From the NCBI GenBank assembly GCA_903813345.2, contig CAIIXF020000012.1:3325318-3389317 (forward strand): DNA of 64,000 nt. Direction: 5' to 3'. A model generated the notes under the pieces. That model was not told the origin of the DNA. It worked only from the letters and a program-made list of their open reading frames with translations, and ran no database searches. This DNA comes from Owenia fusiformis. Taxonomy: Eukaryota; Annelida; Polychaeta; Sabellida; Oweniidae. Shown here in pieces: positions 43,738 to 54,948 of this stretch; positions within the stretch are counted from its first letter, which is position 1; the number at the start of each line of letters is the position of its first letter. The translations under genes and the position numbers were made by a program.

Positions 43738-44023
43738 ATTCAAACTCGAATGCATTCCCATTATAGACTGCTGACTTTTAGTAGCATTGTGCCAGTACAT
43801 TCAAAGGCACTGTTTGTTTTCAAAGCTAGGTGATGTTAACATCAGTTAATATATTCACAAATGGCCGGCGGTCAGGATTCTCCATATATGCTTTTGTGAT
43901 TACTATAACAGCATTTAGCGCCATCTGACTATTGATTGAGTTGACTTTTAAAAAGTTTGGACTGGGTACGTGTGTGTTCTTTTGATTCCAGTAGTTATGA
44001 TTTATAACTACTTTGGAATATAC
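43738..44023. other. 3' flank of the cysteine-rich gene
   Basis: It presumably includes the 3' UTR. I see no canonical AATAAA before the MITE at 44024. No other gene is seen. Confidence 0.4.
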
Positions 44024-44809
44024 ACTCCCCTCCATAAGTTTGGCAGCCTTAGCTCCCCTATTGAACTACGTGTTCAAGCCTCTTTACCTTTGAATTTTTA
44101 TTTACTTAACCTGCGATGAAAATACTAATACTATTGATGGAAACGTAATTTGACTTCATTTCCAATACCTCCAAATTTTTTGATGATAAATTTGATGTAT
44201 TTTTGAAAATCGACATTCCCATGTTAGCCAATGGGAAGTGGTAGGTTTGCCGCATGTTATATGACAGACTGTCCATCCATCCGAGTCCTTGCAAAAAATA
44301 CGAGTAAGGCAGGCAATTGAATTTGCTAACTTTATTTAACAAAAAATTGAAATGTTTCTTTAGGTTCAACAAAGTTATAGGGCTGTAAAGTAAAAATTGT
44401 TTTTCAAAAAAACTCTCCCGTTGAAATAACACAAGAGGCGACACATTATTTCCAAAAATGACTTTGAAACGCTGTAACTTTAATATTCATCAAATAAACT
44501 AAACACTTAGTGTACAAAAAAGTTAGACAATGCAATTTTCTGATTTCTGATTTGCCCCGAACCCTCAATTTCCCATTGGATTACATGGGAATGACGATTC
44601 ATCAAATTTATCATCAATTTTCGACCTATTGTAATTGAGGCAAAAAATTGTGAAAATTTGGAGGTATTGGAAATAAAGTCAAGTTACGTTTTCATCAAAA
44701 GTATAAGCTACTTCATCGCCAGTTAAGTAAATAAAAATTCAAACGTAAAGAGGCTTAACCACGTAGTCCAATGGGGGAGCTAAGGTTGCCAAGCTTATGG
44801 AGGGGAGTG
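44024..44809. mobile_element. 786-bp TA-flanked MITE with ~165-bp inverted repeats
   Basis: The ends CACTCCCCTCCATAAGTTTG and (reverse complement of the right end) CACTCCCCTCCATAAGCTTG pair. The similarity continues through agcctctttac, gaatttttatttacttaa and atttccaatacctccaaatt. It is flanked by TA on both sides. The minus-strand open frame at 44106-44444 has no transposase features. A 41-bp derivative lies at 7834-7874. Confidence 0.85.
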
Positions 44810-45177
44810 TATTTGTAATTAAACGTCGAAAAGATCCAGTTTATATCCAAGTTATTCGTTCCATTCTATTAACTGTTAATATCAAGAATTTCGCACAACT
44901 ATTTTTTGAATTCGAAAGCCGCTTACAAAATAAACCATCCCATGCGCGATCCAAATCATTCACTCATCTGCTGGGATTTTATTGGAAGCTAGTTATGATA
45001 AGTGAGGGGAAAACACCACAATCCATAGATGATGGCTTCAGTCGCGAATTCTTGGTTTTTCTCATTTTAGTTATTATCTACTTCAAAGTTATTGAAAACG
45101 ACAGAGACGTTCCAAACTCTGAAAGATTATATTATGACGGTTCACTAACGAAGGCTTCTTATGAATATCCGGGATAG
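44797..45177 (+). CDS. Orphan ORF, 126 codons, unrecognised
   Basis: The open frame begins inside the right terminus of the MITE (MEGSVFVIKRRKDP). It runs through a mixed sequence with one hydrophobic stretch (LVFLILVIIYF, near the middle-to-end) and ends YDGSLTKASYEYPG. Its start being repeat-derived argues against a real gene. There is no signal peptide, splice support or known motif. Listed because of its length in an AT-rich context. Confidence 0.15.
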   Translation: MEGSVFVIKRRKDPVYIQVIRSILLTVNIKNFAQLFFEFESRLQNKPSHARSKSFTHLLGFYWKLVMISEGKTPQSIDDGFSREFLVFLILVIIYFKVIENDRDVPNSERLYYDGSLTKASYEYPG

Positions 45178-46348
45178 TCAAAATACTGATACAACAACTA
45201 TTATTGCAAAGGTGTGCATCTACTTTTGTTTATTTAAAAACGTTACTCAAAAGGGTATCTGACTCAAATGACCCACTTCGGGTCCTAACCAGCCCCGGTT
45301 CCTTCACAATTTTTGGGAATATTCTTAAATAAAGGAAAGCACAATTTTAAAATAGCAAATGTGTCCATCACTATTAAGACTATTCCGGATACTTTTTAGA
45401 AACCTTCATTTAATGTGATAAAATAAGAATGATCTTACGGAGTGTACACCGTTCTATAATTTTGTATTGGAGTAGAACTCTGGCTTCCAACAAAATTCTT
45501 GCAGAAAAATGATTAATTTGGCCAAATGCATTGGATTGATTATTACATGACTTTGTATGTCCAAGATTGAGCTGCTTTGAATTTATATCCACACATAGCT
45601 AGGCAAGGTGTGTCCGATTCCAGCCAATCTGAACAGAGTATTCATATAATGAACATTGTGTGAAAGATCAATAACACATGCAAGGTCACTAGTTAAACAG
45701 TTGTCGTGGTGATGAATGGACTTTTCACATTGGAATTGATGACTTGCCCACTTGACCCTTGCAAAAAATTCATTGAAAATGTGTTCTTTTAGTGATTTCG
45801 TCCCTTTCGGATGATTTTGTAAAAAAATTGCAATGTGTGAAAAGAATTTAAGCCCAAGACTCAATGCATTGTAGCTGCTTCATTCCTCTCAGGCGTTGTT
45901 TCCTAAACTCCTAAAACACTTTCATGGTATGATTCAGCAAACAAAGCAATGAGTCTTTGGCTTAAATCCTTAAATATAAATTGTGCGAAACTCTTGATAT
46001 TTCGGGTTATAATTTCATGCTTCCATACCTTCCCATTTTGGCGTTCCCGCTTCGTAATAAGATGAGCCTTTTAACAACCATAGTCCATATGTTAATTTGA
46101 TCTGATATCTTACATGTAAAAATGTTTTTTATAACTAGTGTATTCAGAATTTTTGCCAACAGTTTGAATATTTTCTATTGTTTATAAATCATGTAAATAA
46201 ACAAAAAACTAAATGGATTTCGAATTCGAATATCTTGTATTTGTTATTGATCTGCTACATACTTATTGTTTGAAAATACATTTCCCTAGTTTGTCAACCG
46301 AAAGTTTTAATTTAGTAACAAACGAGGAGTTTTCCAATACCAGTGTCT
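45178..46348. other. No gene recognised
   Basis: A 93-codon minus-strand frame (45583-45864) ends in GIGHTLPSYVWI and has no supporting context. The rest is AT-rich. Confidence 0.35.
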
Positions 46349-46567
46349 TTACACCGAAAAAATACCATCAGGGGCAACCGTTGGATACATGTGGAGGTTT
46401 AACCAGTCCTCTGCTGGGGGCGCCTTCTCAATAAAATCGGATATAGTCGGAGCATGGGCAAAGTACCATTGCGTAGCCCCCAAATTCCGAGGAAGGTAGA
46501 CTGCTGGTGATGTATTGTGGTAGCCAGTATCGATGAGCACTTTTTTTCTATTTATCAAAGTTGTCAC
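46349..46567 (-). pseudogene. Unidentified conserved-looking coding remnant
   Basis: The minus-strand frame carries VLIDTGYHNTSPAVYLPRN, then ATQWYFAHAPTISDFIEK, then EDWLNLHMYPTVAPDG, with aromatic- and Pro-rich composition unlike random AT-rich frames. Just upstream on the same strand, in another frame, lies RLRYGLEYFNAARIPVPPWI (about 46712-46650). The two pieces together suggest a broken gene. The LIDTG start recalls retropepsin-type proteases or metallo-beta-lactamase folds, but neither is established. The possible acceptor (aatagaaaaaaag) is poor. I do not recognise the family. Confidence 0.3.
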
Positions 46568-46739
46568 TATTTGAAACCTAAGTACATGTACCTTAATTAC
46601 GAGTACAGTAGCTGGGATTTACGACAAAAGCAAAATATAAACATGCTCTCAAAAAGTGATCCATGGTGGGACAGGTATACGTGCCGCATTAAAGTATTCA
46701 AGGCCGTACCTCAATCTGTCAAGAACTGCTTTTAGGGTT

Positions 46740-47380
46740 TTTCCTCAATTTTTCGACGATGACAATAGGTAGGAAATTGATGACAGAATATCTACCCATC
46801 AGAGTTCTCGCTAAAATAACACAGGAGACGAAAAATAATATTCAAAAATGACTGAAGCTACGTGTATGTAGCTTTAATGTTAATCAAGTTAACTAAATAC
46901 TTAGCGTGCATACAAGTAAGACATTTCAATTTCCTATTTTTATGAATCGTTTGCCCTAAGCCCGCCATTTAACATAATTGGTTGACATGGAAATGATAAT
47001 TTTCATATAATAGTTAGAGACCCATGCCTCTCTATCGTTTCAAAAAATTTACCCAACGTGTCGGTCTCTGTTAATTTATGGCATCCATACTTTTTTGAAG
47101 GGTAACACTTTGAGGATCAATTTTTTGCCGGATGCCCTTGCAAACTCTCATTGGTTGCTCTGTATTGTAGCATTCCGTTACCATGGTTACGCATCTATAG
47201 ACATCTTACCTTGGAATCTTAAATCATTTGTAGCTTTGTCATTATTTGGTCTATAGAGACGATATTTGTATCAAATTAAACCTAATTAAATTTCCCATAA
47301 AGTAATGATATTTAATTATGCAAATTAGTTAATTTGCATAAATTGTGACGTCATCAATCAATTTTTGATTCAGAATTTTC
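46740..47380. other. No gene recognised
   Basis: AT-rich sequence. 46790-46990 loosely resembles the interior of the 786-bp MITE (cacaggagacgaaaaataat, tgactgaagctacgt, aaatacttagcgtgcata). Confidence 0.35.
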
Positions 47381-47382
47381 GA

Positions 47383-47384
<2 letters not shown>

Positions 47385-47420
<36 letters not shown>

Positions 47421-48140
47421 TCAAGTAATAATTTAATACAATTCAAGTACAAGCTTCATTAAATACAAGTAGTTCTTTCATATAGATATATGTACTATGT
47501 ATATAAATCATTTTTAAATAGTAATAATAACAAAAAATTATTACATGATCTTACTGACTCCATTCACACCCATTCATTACATTCGTGCATGCATTCATTC
47601 ACCCACTATTCATACATTGACTATGACACAAATTTGTAAAATAAGAATTTATTTGTGTATTCATAAAAGTCTATATAAAGCATGTATGTCTACACCCTTT
47701 TGATCAAGCAGCTTAACACTGTTCAAATATATTCTCAGATAATTGGAAAATTTGAAAAAGTAAGGTAATTCATTTTCTAAAAAAGATTTGTATATGACAT
47801 ATTTCATAATTAATATGCACAGATTTAGTTCTGCACCTTTTTCTATATTCCCGATAATACCTAATAAAATATCATTTTCAGTTAGATTTAATTCTTTATT
47901 TAGTTTTAGTTTCCACCATTCAATAAATTGCTTCCATATATCTTTTGTTATTCTACACTTCACCAGCATGTGCTCCATGGTATGAGTATCATCACACCAT
48001 GGACATTTGTCTGTCTGTGAAATGTTCATCATTTTTAATTTACGGTTGCACACTAGTGTATTCGTAAGTATTTTGTACTGAAAGCTCCATATTTTAGTTT
48101 CTCTAACATTTAGAGTTACAGCTTTAAATCTTACTCCCAT
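47385..48140 (-). pseudogene. L1-like non-LTR retrotransposon, 5'-truncated, with poly(A) tail
   Basis: On the minus strand, 48140-47661 is an open frame of 159 codons matching the C-terminus of L1/Tx1-type reverse-transcriptase proteins: WSFQYKILTNTLVCNRKLK, then a zinc-knuckle DKCPWCDDTHTMEHMLVKC, then IWKQFIEWWK, DILLG, LNLCILIMKYVIYKSF and FSNYLRIYL. About 240 bp of 3' UTR follow, then a homopolymer seen on the plus strand as ~35 T (47385-47420). The poly(A) tail and 5' truncation are typical of L1-style insertion. The open frame is intact, so the insertion is relatively young. Confidence 0.8.
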
Positions 48141-49499
48141 TCAATAATCAGTAAAATAGTTTTATTATTTATTTCAAACAAGAATATATCAATACAGACC
48201 TGTTCATACTTACCTGTTGTGCAATATACATTGTATCAATTTTAAGGATTTGCCAAAAGTCAACCAACATGTACTCCATCATTACACACATACACACACA
48301 TACAACACACCACACATTTGTACATCCTACAACAGCAAACATCAGTTTATTTCAATTTACCTATACACACTTGTTGTTTAGATGTACAGGTACAATTTAC
48401 CTGTTAATTGCCACGCGGTTTTGATTCTGAGCTGGCAAATAAAAAAAAATAAATAAATAAAATAAATGGCGCTGAAAAGGCTCGTGTTTTTAATAATGAA
48501 GTATCTACTGGACTTCGGTGGTCAAATCATACGTCTTCTTTAGGATTCGCTATTAATTATTATGTACCAGTATCTTGTATCTTTTCACATCCAGAGCACC
48601 CCCCATTAAACGGCCGGACGCCAGGCTACCGCGTTGACCCGTAACCGCAACAGGCCCAATGCTCTGGAGTTGTTTTGACTTTTTTTATTGTTGCATTTGC
48701 ATGACATGATATATGCAATTGAGAGATTATTCATAATGTTCTAACACACATCTTAAAATATTGTGTATTTTGAATTCAAACAAGACGTCACCTCAACTTC
48801 AATCACCAGAAAAACACTACACCAAGACCTGTAGTTTTATCAATACACATTCCCATATGATGGATGGATATAAGTGAGATCATGTTTAAAGGTAACACAT
48901 AGTTATTTAAAACTGTTCAATTGATTCAGCCACTATATACATATACCAGTTTTATGACTTGGACTTGGGTCAAAGAGCACATATGTCTACATGATAATAA
49001 CTTAGCTATCTGGGCACTGAATAAGTGCCTTTAAAAGTTAACGATATTGTTAACGGTAAAATGATTTCATGATTTCACACATTTGATTGTTAACTGCCTT
49101 TCTAAGATTTCGAACATTTTAATTAACCTGTTCATTCATTTATGAATTGTTGATTGATTAATTGCCATTATTGTCTTTGAGTGTTAATAAGGTTGTGAAG
49201 GTCCTTCTACAGTCAATACTCCTAATACCATTGCGGTATTCCCGCAACCGTAGCAGTTGCGCTCATGCCGCAATATTAATGTCAAATTTAGTGCTAATAT
49301 TATTTATTAAATTTGAGTATTTAAAAATTATATTTTGGGTTCACTATTAATTTAAATAGAATAGTATGACGAATCATCACAGATTGGAGTTATATGATAG
49401 ACTTTTAGATAATAATGCTTGCGTATCGTATTCACTCCGTATTTTTTAAAAATGGCGCGCTGCACGCGTTTTCAAGAGGAATGATTTCTTGAATAAATG
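48141..49499. other. No gene recognised; CA-rich microsatellite
   Basis: 48278-48315 holds acacac/cataca repeats. A minus-strand stretch ending IDTMYIAQQ at a GTAAGT donor (48218) is open but low-complexity upstream. 48400-48470 looks like another retroposon tail (aaataaaaaaaaataaataa, then ataaaataaatgg). Confidence 0.35.
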
Positions 49500-49508
49500 G
49501 CTAAATAT

Positions 49509-49813
49509 CAAGGAGGATTGGCTCCCAGAGTGCACCACCGATATTCTGTCCCATATATGGGTATGTCGTAATACAAAATTCGAATTCAAACAGCCGCCAT
49601 TTTGTTCACTTCAACATTTAAATCGTGAATTTTGGTCTTATTTCCAAACGAAAAATTCCAAAACTCACAAGAAATGATCGAGATATTGGTTCGAATCTTT
49701 TGAACTGTTTATTTTGAATTTATAGTCGGTTTTAATTTCAGAAAATAACGACATTTCGACGTTTTCATTGTTGGAAAATATCGAGTTTCGATCCTGGGAG
49801 CCAATCCTCCTTG
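49509..49813. mobile_element. CAAGGAGG MITE, intact copy C (305 bp, 9-bp target duplication)
   Basis: The ends CAAGGAGGATTGGCTCCCAG and CTGGGAGCCAATCCTCCTTG are perfect 20-bp inverted repeats. They are flanked by an exact 9-bp duplication, GCTAAATAT (49500-49508, 49814-49822). A 9-bp duplication suggests a Mutator-like source. The plus-strand frame at 49489-49677 is an artefact. This copy is the reference for reading the interrupted copy A and the deleted copy B. Confidence 0.9.
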
Positions 49814-49822
49814 GCTAAATAT

Positions 49823-50571
49823 TATATCATTGGGAAACCTTGCTGCATTCTATCTTGTAAAGGAGAGATCATTAGTTCCACGTTCAAACATAGCATAGCA
49901 ACAATAATCTATCTAGTCTACAAAAATCCCGAAAAGTCGTTCCAGGTAAGAAGTAGAAATTATTTTTCGAATTAGGCTATTTTCCATTCCAGCCATTCCC
50001 AAAACATAAGATATGGGAGTATTTAATAATAATACAGGGGCTTGAATGGGGTATCGAACAATGGCCTTGTGTGTTCCTATGACCCTCCCTTATCTTCAAT
50101 ACAAGCCCAGTGTGAGGGAAATGCAATATTCTCTGAGGGGAAGCTTTGCACCTTTCTCTTTAGGAGGACAGTGTGGGTAGCCTTCAATTGTACCATTTCA
50201 ATAAAGATTTCGTATTGGGGCATGTTAACCGAAAAAATCATAGTAAAGGGGAGATCCGTCGAACTTCGACCATGGGTTTACTTCGTCATGGGGCTATTTC
50301 GACCATGGGGTTATTTCGACATTGGCTTATATTTTCGATGCACGAAGTCGCCATGTTTGTTTTTTGAATTTTTTTAAAAATAAATTGAAATCTCCAACAG
50401 GCATGATCTTGAGGTGCCATGGTCCTGACAGGAAATGCCAAAACAGGAAGTGACAAAACCATACTGAATTTTGAAGATTTTTTGAACCAAGATAACAGCA
50501 CAGGGGTTTGTATGGAAGATCAGGCAGAGCCCTCGTATGTCTCAAGTCCTAATCTTCCTGTGGATAACAAA
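49823..50571. other. No gene recognised
   Basis: Overlapping short frames at 50042-50545 on both strands have no domain. Repeated words catggggctatttcgacc / catggggttatttcgaca occur near 50290. Confidence 0.35.
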
Positions 50572-50766
50572 GTTCTGTTTTGACCTCCAGTCAGTTTGAC
50601 TAGTGCCAAATATCATTTACATGACCAGGATCACAATGTACATGGTCAGAATGACCCTAAACATGATGAAATAATTTTTTCAGCCCTCTGACCATGTACA
50701 TTGTGATCCTGGTCATGTAAATGATATGTTGAACTAGTCAAACTGACTGGAGGTCAAAACAGAATT
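50572..50766. repeat. Near-perfect hairpin MITE (~195 bp)
   Basis: Arms of about 80 bp: gttctgttttgacctccagt, cagtttgactagt, tcatttacatgaccaggatc, acaatgtacatggtcaga, mirrored after a ~40-bp loop. The high arm identity indicates a recent origin. Confidence 0.85.
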
Positions 50767-50782
50767 TCTGTAACTGTAGATT

Positions 50783-51240
50783 GGGTTAATTTGGCGCTAC
50801 TTAATTTGGCGATTTCGCCATTTTTGGCATATTGGCGGCTATTTAATTTGGAGGATATGCAAAAAATTGGGCATGTTTGGCTAGGTTCATTTTTTATTTT
50901 GAGGACCACTGGCGATATTCACCATGTTTGTACATTTTTGTGAGATCAACCTTTACATTTTGCACTTCGATCGATGTTGCTACTATACCGCGCTTTTCCT
51001 TTCTAGTTTTTCCCTGAGTATTAATGAGTGACTGACCAGTTCTGAGCCAATTTATGAGACTTTTTTTCATATTTTTGGAAAAAACTTAACCGGAAGTGAC
51101 CTAAATACACTGGACAAAATACCCTAGATAATTTCCGGGGATTCATTCTAAATTTTGGCGAAGATTTATATTGGCGAATTTTACAATTTCGCCAAATTCG
51201 CCAAATTAAAGCGGGCACCAAATTAACCAAATCTACAGTA
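50783..51240. mobile_element. CTGTAGATTKGGTTAATTTGG MITE, copy 1
   Basis: The ends CTGTAGATTGGGTTAATTTG and CAAATTAACCAAATCTACAG are inverted. The interior is full of ttggcg/cgccaa words. A shorter sister lies at 55975-56335. Confidence 0.75.
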
Positions 51241-51368
51241 TCTTACTAATGGTTCAAAAAATATTTAAAATCCAGTGGAAATTTATACTGAACATTGATG
51301 CCTATAAGCCTCCCATTATTATAAATCTGTCCGTAATTAAAAGTTAAAGATGAATGTTTGTATTCCAG

Positions 51369-51720
51369 AATCAAGCGTGGCGTGAAGTATGATGATAAGC
51401 ATGAGCATGAAATAGGCACCTTATCACAGCGAAGGCTTGTTGCTGATGCATATTGGAGGACTCAAAAAACTGGAATCACAGTGAATTTGTGGACATGGTA
51501 CATCAAAGACAATGGGCCCTTTACGATTGAAAACTTTAAGAAAGTTGCCTCTAAAGACCTTGACCTTGACTGTGTGGATGAAGATGGCCAGCCATTATAT
51601 CCCTCAATATCGAGAATACAGCCAGAACCACACTTTGATATTATTTGGAATAGTAGGAATCCTGCTTGGGTGCCCAGACAACCAACAAACAAACCACAGT
51701 CAAAGATAGATATTCTTAAG
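51369..51720 (+). CDS. KDZ transposase-derived gene, candidate 5'-most visible exon
   Basis: Acceptor tttgtattccag, donor CTTAAG|GTATGT. The open frame runs IKRGVKYDDKHEHEIGTLSQ, then RRLVADAYWRTQKTGITVNL, then WTWYIKDNGPFTIENFKK, and ends KPQSKIDILK in phase 0. It has coding composition and good splice sites, and is co-oriented with the unmistakable KDZ exons 0.9-4 kb downstream. I infer that it belongs to their N-terminal part, but I do not recognise this segment itself. No start codon or upstream exon was found. Confidence 0.55.
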
Positions 51721-52148
51721 GTATGTTAAGTGATTTAAGTACCCATTCTATTATGATTGATGGAAATATGAAGATAAAAAGGCTGAGCATGTAATTAGTG
51801 TGTGGGTTTTAAAGCAGTCTTGCATGTGACATATTGTTATGGTCACCAACTTTTTTTGTGTTTGGTGTTCAGTGGTTGGTGTTCGGCAGTTGCTGTCTGT
51901 AACAAATGACAGGTGGTGACAGATTGCATGTTAATGCCTTGTCTATGATTATTGCCAAAACTCAAAAACTAATGGACTGTTTTATTTTTTTCCATATGTG
52001 ATGATATGTGAATACTTGATGGCATAAAAATGTATAAGTTAGGAATGTTAACACATCACATATCTTACAACAGATATCCTGTTATTCATTATATTGTTTT
52101 TCATCCTGATTGTTTCTATGATTTGTTTTTTATTTATTTTTTTATTAG

Positions 52149-52247
52149 GGGAGAAAGAAAATCATATTTTGGATCTGAACTGTTCACCCCAGATGAAGAA
52201 GTCGACCAGTATGTCATCTTAAAAAGATCAGCTGTGATCTTACCCCT
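52149..52247 (+). CDS. KDZ-derived gene, candidate short exon
   Basis: Acceptor tttttttattag, donor CCCCT|GTAAGT. The only usefully open frame reads ERKSYFGSELFTPDEEVDQY, then VILKRSAVILP. Its phase fits neither neighbouring exon directly (it needs two bases before it and leaves two), so an exon is missing on either side or the gene is decayed. Confidence 0.4.
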
Positions 52248-52590
52248 GTAAGTAAATTTAATAACAAAAGACATTGGGCCTTAAAAAGTAGATTCTCTGT
52301 TAAATATCAGAGAATTCATTTCATGGCCTATTAAAGTAGAAAAACTCATTCTAATACCATAAATATGAAAGCAATTAACATGTATTCATACCTTTATTAT
52401 CCAAGCTAACAAAGTTTGGTTGGGATAAAGTGAAACCCTCCATCCATCCATATGAAAGTGTGACAAAATCTTGCCACGATTATGACTTATGTAAGAGATA
52501 TATATGCACAATGGATAAAACTATATTTATTGAAAAATATGAAATGTTTCATTCAGTTGTGTTCAAAATAAGTGCTATATTCTTTTGTAG

Positions 52591-52799
52591 AACTCAGAAG
52601 TTGATGTTTGTGGACAAAGCCACTGGAAAGCTGCTAAGGAGAGCTCGCATAGGATGGCACGTCTTGACCAAACTGGTGTATTTGGCTCTACATGCAGACA
52701 TGTTATACCTCCTAAACTTCTAAACATGTTCCAAGGGGAGATATTCGCTTATGCACACTGTATGCACTCCTATGGCCAAGCCATTCTTCTCCATGCCAG
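52591..52799 (+). CDS. KDZ transposase core exon (DQTGVFGSTCRH motif)
   Basis: Between acceptor tattcttttgtag and donor CCAG|GTAAGA, frame 0 reads SEVDVCGQSHWKAAKESS, HRMARLDQTGVFGSTCRH, VIPPKLLNMFQGEIFAYAH, CMHSYGQAILLHAR. The order D-x-T/D-G-x-F-x-x-x-CRH, then ...M..GE.(F/Y).Y, is the hallmark of the Kyakuja-Dileera-Zisupton (KDZ) transposase catalytic region. The Asp is a likely catalytic residue. Another frame of the same exon is open for longer from 52430 but has no such motif. Confidence 0.8.
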
Positions 52800-53090
52800 G
52801 TAAGAAAAAGTATTTAACTACAATATATAGTCTTATATATTCTTGGTATATAAGTGTTCCTTTTTTGAATACTGAGAATACCTTTTTATTATTAGCTTCA
52901 ATGATATGGAATATACAGCAAAGCATAACATATACAGTACAAAAACTATATTAAATGAAAAGAAAATTCCTGGTACGTTTTTTGTTTGGTGTATAGGACG
53001 CCATCTTGAGTTTTAAGAAAACCAAAAATTCTTAAAAGATGTACACTCAGTATCTTGATTGAGAAGTGCATAAAAAACAAATACTGGATG

Positions 53091-53164
53091 ATCAGGAGCT
53101 GGAGGTGGCCAAAATTCCTATCGGCAGTATGTATTTTGCTATATCAAGCTCCTGATCATCCAGT
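53091..53164. repeat. CTGGATGATCAGGAGCT hairpin
   Basis: 17-bp arms CTGGATGATCAGGAGCT / AGCTCCTGATCATCCAG around 40 bp. It lies where the middle of the KDZ transposase should be encoded. Confidence 0.8.
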
Positions 53165-53190
53165 TACAAAACTGAACATATGTATTTTCA

Positions 53191-53271
53191 GATAATGTGG
53201 GGTGGTGATTGGAAGAAGGGTGCTTGGACAACATCCAATGCTTGCAAGCCCTCCAAATACATGGGTTGTGC
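53191..53271 (+). CDS. KDZ-derived gene exon (GGDWKKGAW...KYMG)
   Basis: Acceptor tatgtattttcag, donor GTGCTA|GTGAGT. Frame 0 gives MWGGDWKKGAWTTSNACKPS followed by KYMGCA. This resembles the G-x-G...T-K-x-M segment that follows the catalytic core in KDZ proteins, with the usual glycine- and glutamate-rich positions partly lost. Its leftover A joins GA of the next exon (Arg). The 100 or so residues expected between this exon and 52799 are absent; the gap instead holds a hairpin repeat. Confidence 0.5.
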
Positions 53272-53448
53272 TAGTGAGTAAAATTGTTAACTATATTCAA
53301 ACAGTTGAAGTCAATAACTAAGTAATAGTAAATTATACATTTTCAAACAAATTATCAATAAAGAATGCCTCCATACCATTTGTCTGCAGGTAGTCAGAAG
53401 AAAACATAAAACAAATGATTTACACATTTCTTTGCCTCACTTTTATAG

Positions 53449-53540
53449 GAAGAGAGGAGGTGATCACACGTCTCGTTTCATTTTGGGGAAGGAAGAAAGT
53501 GAAGTCGCTCCAGGAGTATTTAACTCGAAGATATAGGAAG
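53449..53540 (+). CDS. KDZ-derived gene exon (REEVITRLVSFWGRKK)
   Basis: Acceptor cctcacttttatag, donor AGGAAG|GTATCT. Frame: REEVITRLVSFWGRKKVKSL followed by QEYLTRRYRK. It joins in phase to the previous exon (CAR-REEV) and leaves phase 0. The block is typical of the post-catalytic helical region of KDZ proteins. Confidence 0.6.
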
Positions 53541-53914
53541 GTATCTTTATATAAATTGATCCAGATGTAACTTCAAAGGTTTTGCCAATTCAATTCTCTT
53601 GACAGTCATCTTGAAACTTAAAACAGATTTTCCACAAAAATTTCTTAGTTAACAATGTGATTCGTTTCATGGTTACCATGGTAACCCATCGTGATGTCAT
53701 ATGGGGCAAATAAAACTCTCGACTTGATAGGCTGAATAAATTAAAATTAAAAATTATCTTTCAAAATCAACCAATCAAAAATAGACTCTATATTTTGTAT
53801 ACACTTAGTTTTGTTTGAGATTCAGTATGGAAATGCAATGTCTTTGAAGTTACATCAGGATCACCCTGTACATGGAATATGTTTGAAACAGAAAGAACTG
53901 CACATTATCATCTA

Positions 53915-54093
53915 CAGTAAAACCTGTGTATATTGAACATTTTTTTTACTGAGAAAACGTTCAGGGTTTGTAGCTGTTCACTCCAGAGAGGATAATTTCT
54001 ACAAAAGTCAGTAGAGTATGTGGGGAGAGGAAGGGTGTTCACTAGATACAGGTGTTCACTTGAGAGATGTGTCCACTCAGATGGGTTTTACTT
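53915..54093. mobile_element. Pogo/Tigger-like MITE inside the KDZ gene
   Basis: It starts CAGTAAAACCTGTGTATATT and ends TGGGTTTTACTT, flanked by TA. Internal tgttcact words repeat. Same terminal type as 58099-58600. Confidence 0.6.
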
Positions 54094-54426
54094 TACATTG
54101 TAATAATTTGAGCTAGAGTTCAGAGTTCCCTGTGTTAATCCTTTATTTGTCATATTTTTCAAATGTATAGAAAACCAGGAATATATGTACAGGGACTTCA
54201 TTAGCAGCAGGCAACAAGCAATTTTCAGCAGTTGTTTTCATATAATCGCCCATTGTCTTGAGGGACTTTTCAACTTTTCCATGTTGAATTTATGATTTCC
54301 ATTAATATTGCCTGCTGTTTTCATTTACTTAGTCTGCTGTGAAAAATTCTAGTGGAACCCCTAGATGTATATGTAGGAAGCAATTTTTGGCCTGTATGTC
54401 AAAACTTTTTATTTCAAATAGGTGAG

Positions 54427-54517
54427 AAAATGGTTGCTGAGGCTGAAGAAGACCTTGCCAAGTACAAGGAATATGACCTCATTGAAATGAAGCAAGATAT
54501 ACTTGATCATGTTCAAG
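54427..54517 (+). CDS. KDZ-derived gene exon (KMVAEAEEDLAKYKEYDLIE)
   Basis: I place the acceptor at aaataggtgag|AAAATGG, which keeps phase 0 with the preceding exon. The exon encodes KMVAEAEEDLAKYKEYDLIE followed by MKQDILDHVQ, a charged helical stretch, and ends at CAAG|GTAGGA. The phase of the next exon does not match (one base too few), pointing to decay or a missed micro-exon. Confidence 0.5.
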
Positions 54518-54820
54518 GTAGGATATATCATGTGATGACCTAACAACATGCTCCATTGTTTGTCGAATTTTTTTGTTGTTGCAGTTGTCATTTTCAAATT
54601 AAGATTACATAATACTCTATTAGATCTCAAACATTCTAATGTCTATCATTTGTGCCTTTGAAACTCCTAAATGGAATATCTGCCAATTTAATAAAGGTTA
54701 GAATAGATTTTAAATATTACATTGAGCCATTTACAGATTCATGTATGCAGTGTTCATTGGGATTTGCTACTCCGTGGAGTTGCTGATTTGTAGTTTTATA
54801 TCATTTTTCACCTTTTCCAG

Positions 54821-54948
54821 ATTCTACAAATACAGAAATAGGAATGGTGTTTCTCCCGAGGTAGAATATTTTCAGCTGAGAAAACAAGAAGATGTTTTCA
54901 ATGCTTTAAACAATGGACAACCAGACCCTATTACAAGAATAGTTACTG
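54821..54948 (+). CDS. KDZ-derived gene exon (EYFQLRKQEDVFNAL)
   Basis: Acceptor accttttccag, donor ACTG|GTAAGC. Frame: FYKYRNRNGVSPEVEYFQLR followed by KQEDVFNALNNGQPDPITRI and VT. It leaves a G that joins AG of the last exon to give Glu, a perfect phase match. Confidence 0.65.

Noticed and set aside
52430-52723. 97-codon plus-strand ORF over the KDZ core exon
   Set aside because: It is in the wrong frame: the DQTGVFGSTCRH frame of the same exon carries the family motif and respects the acceptor.
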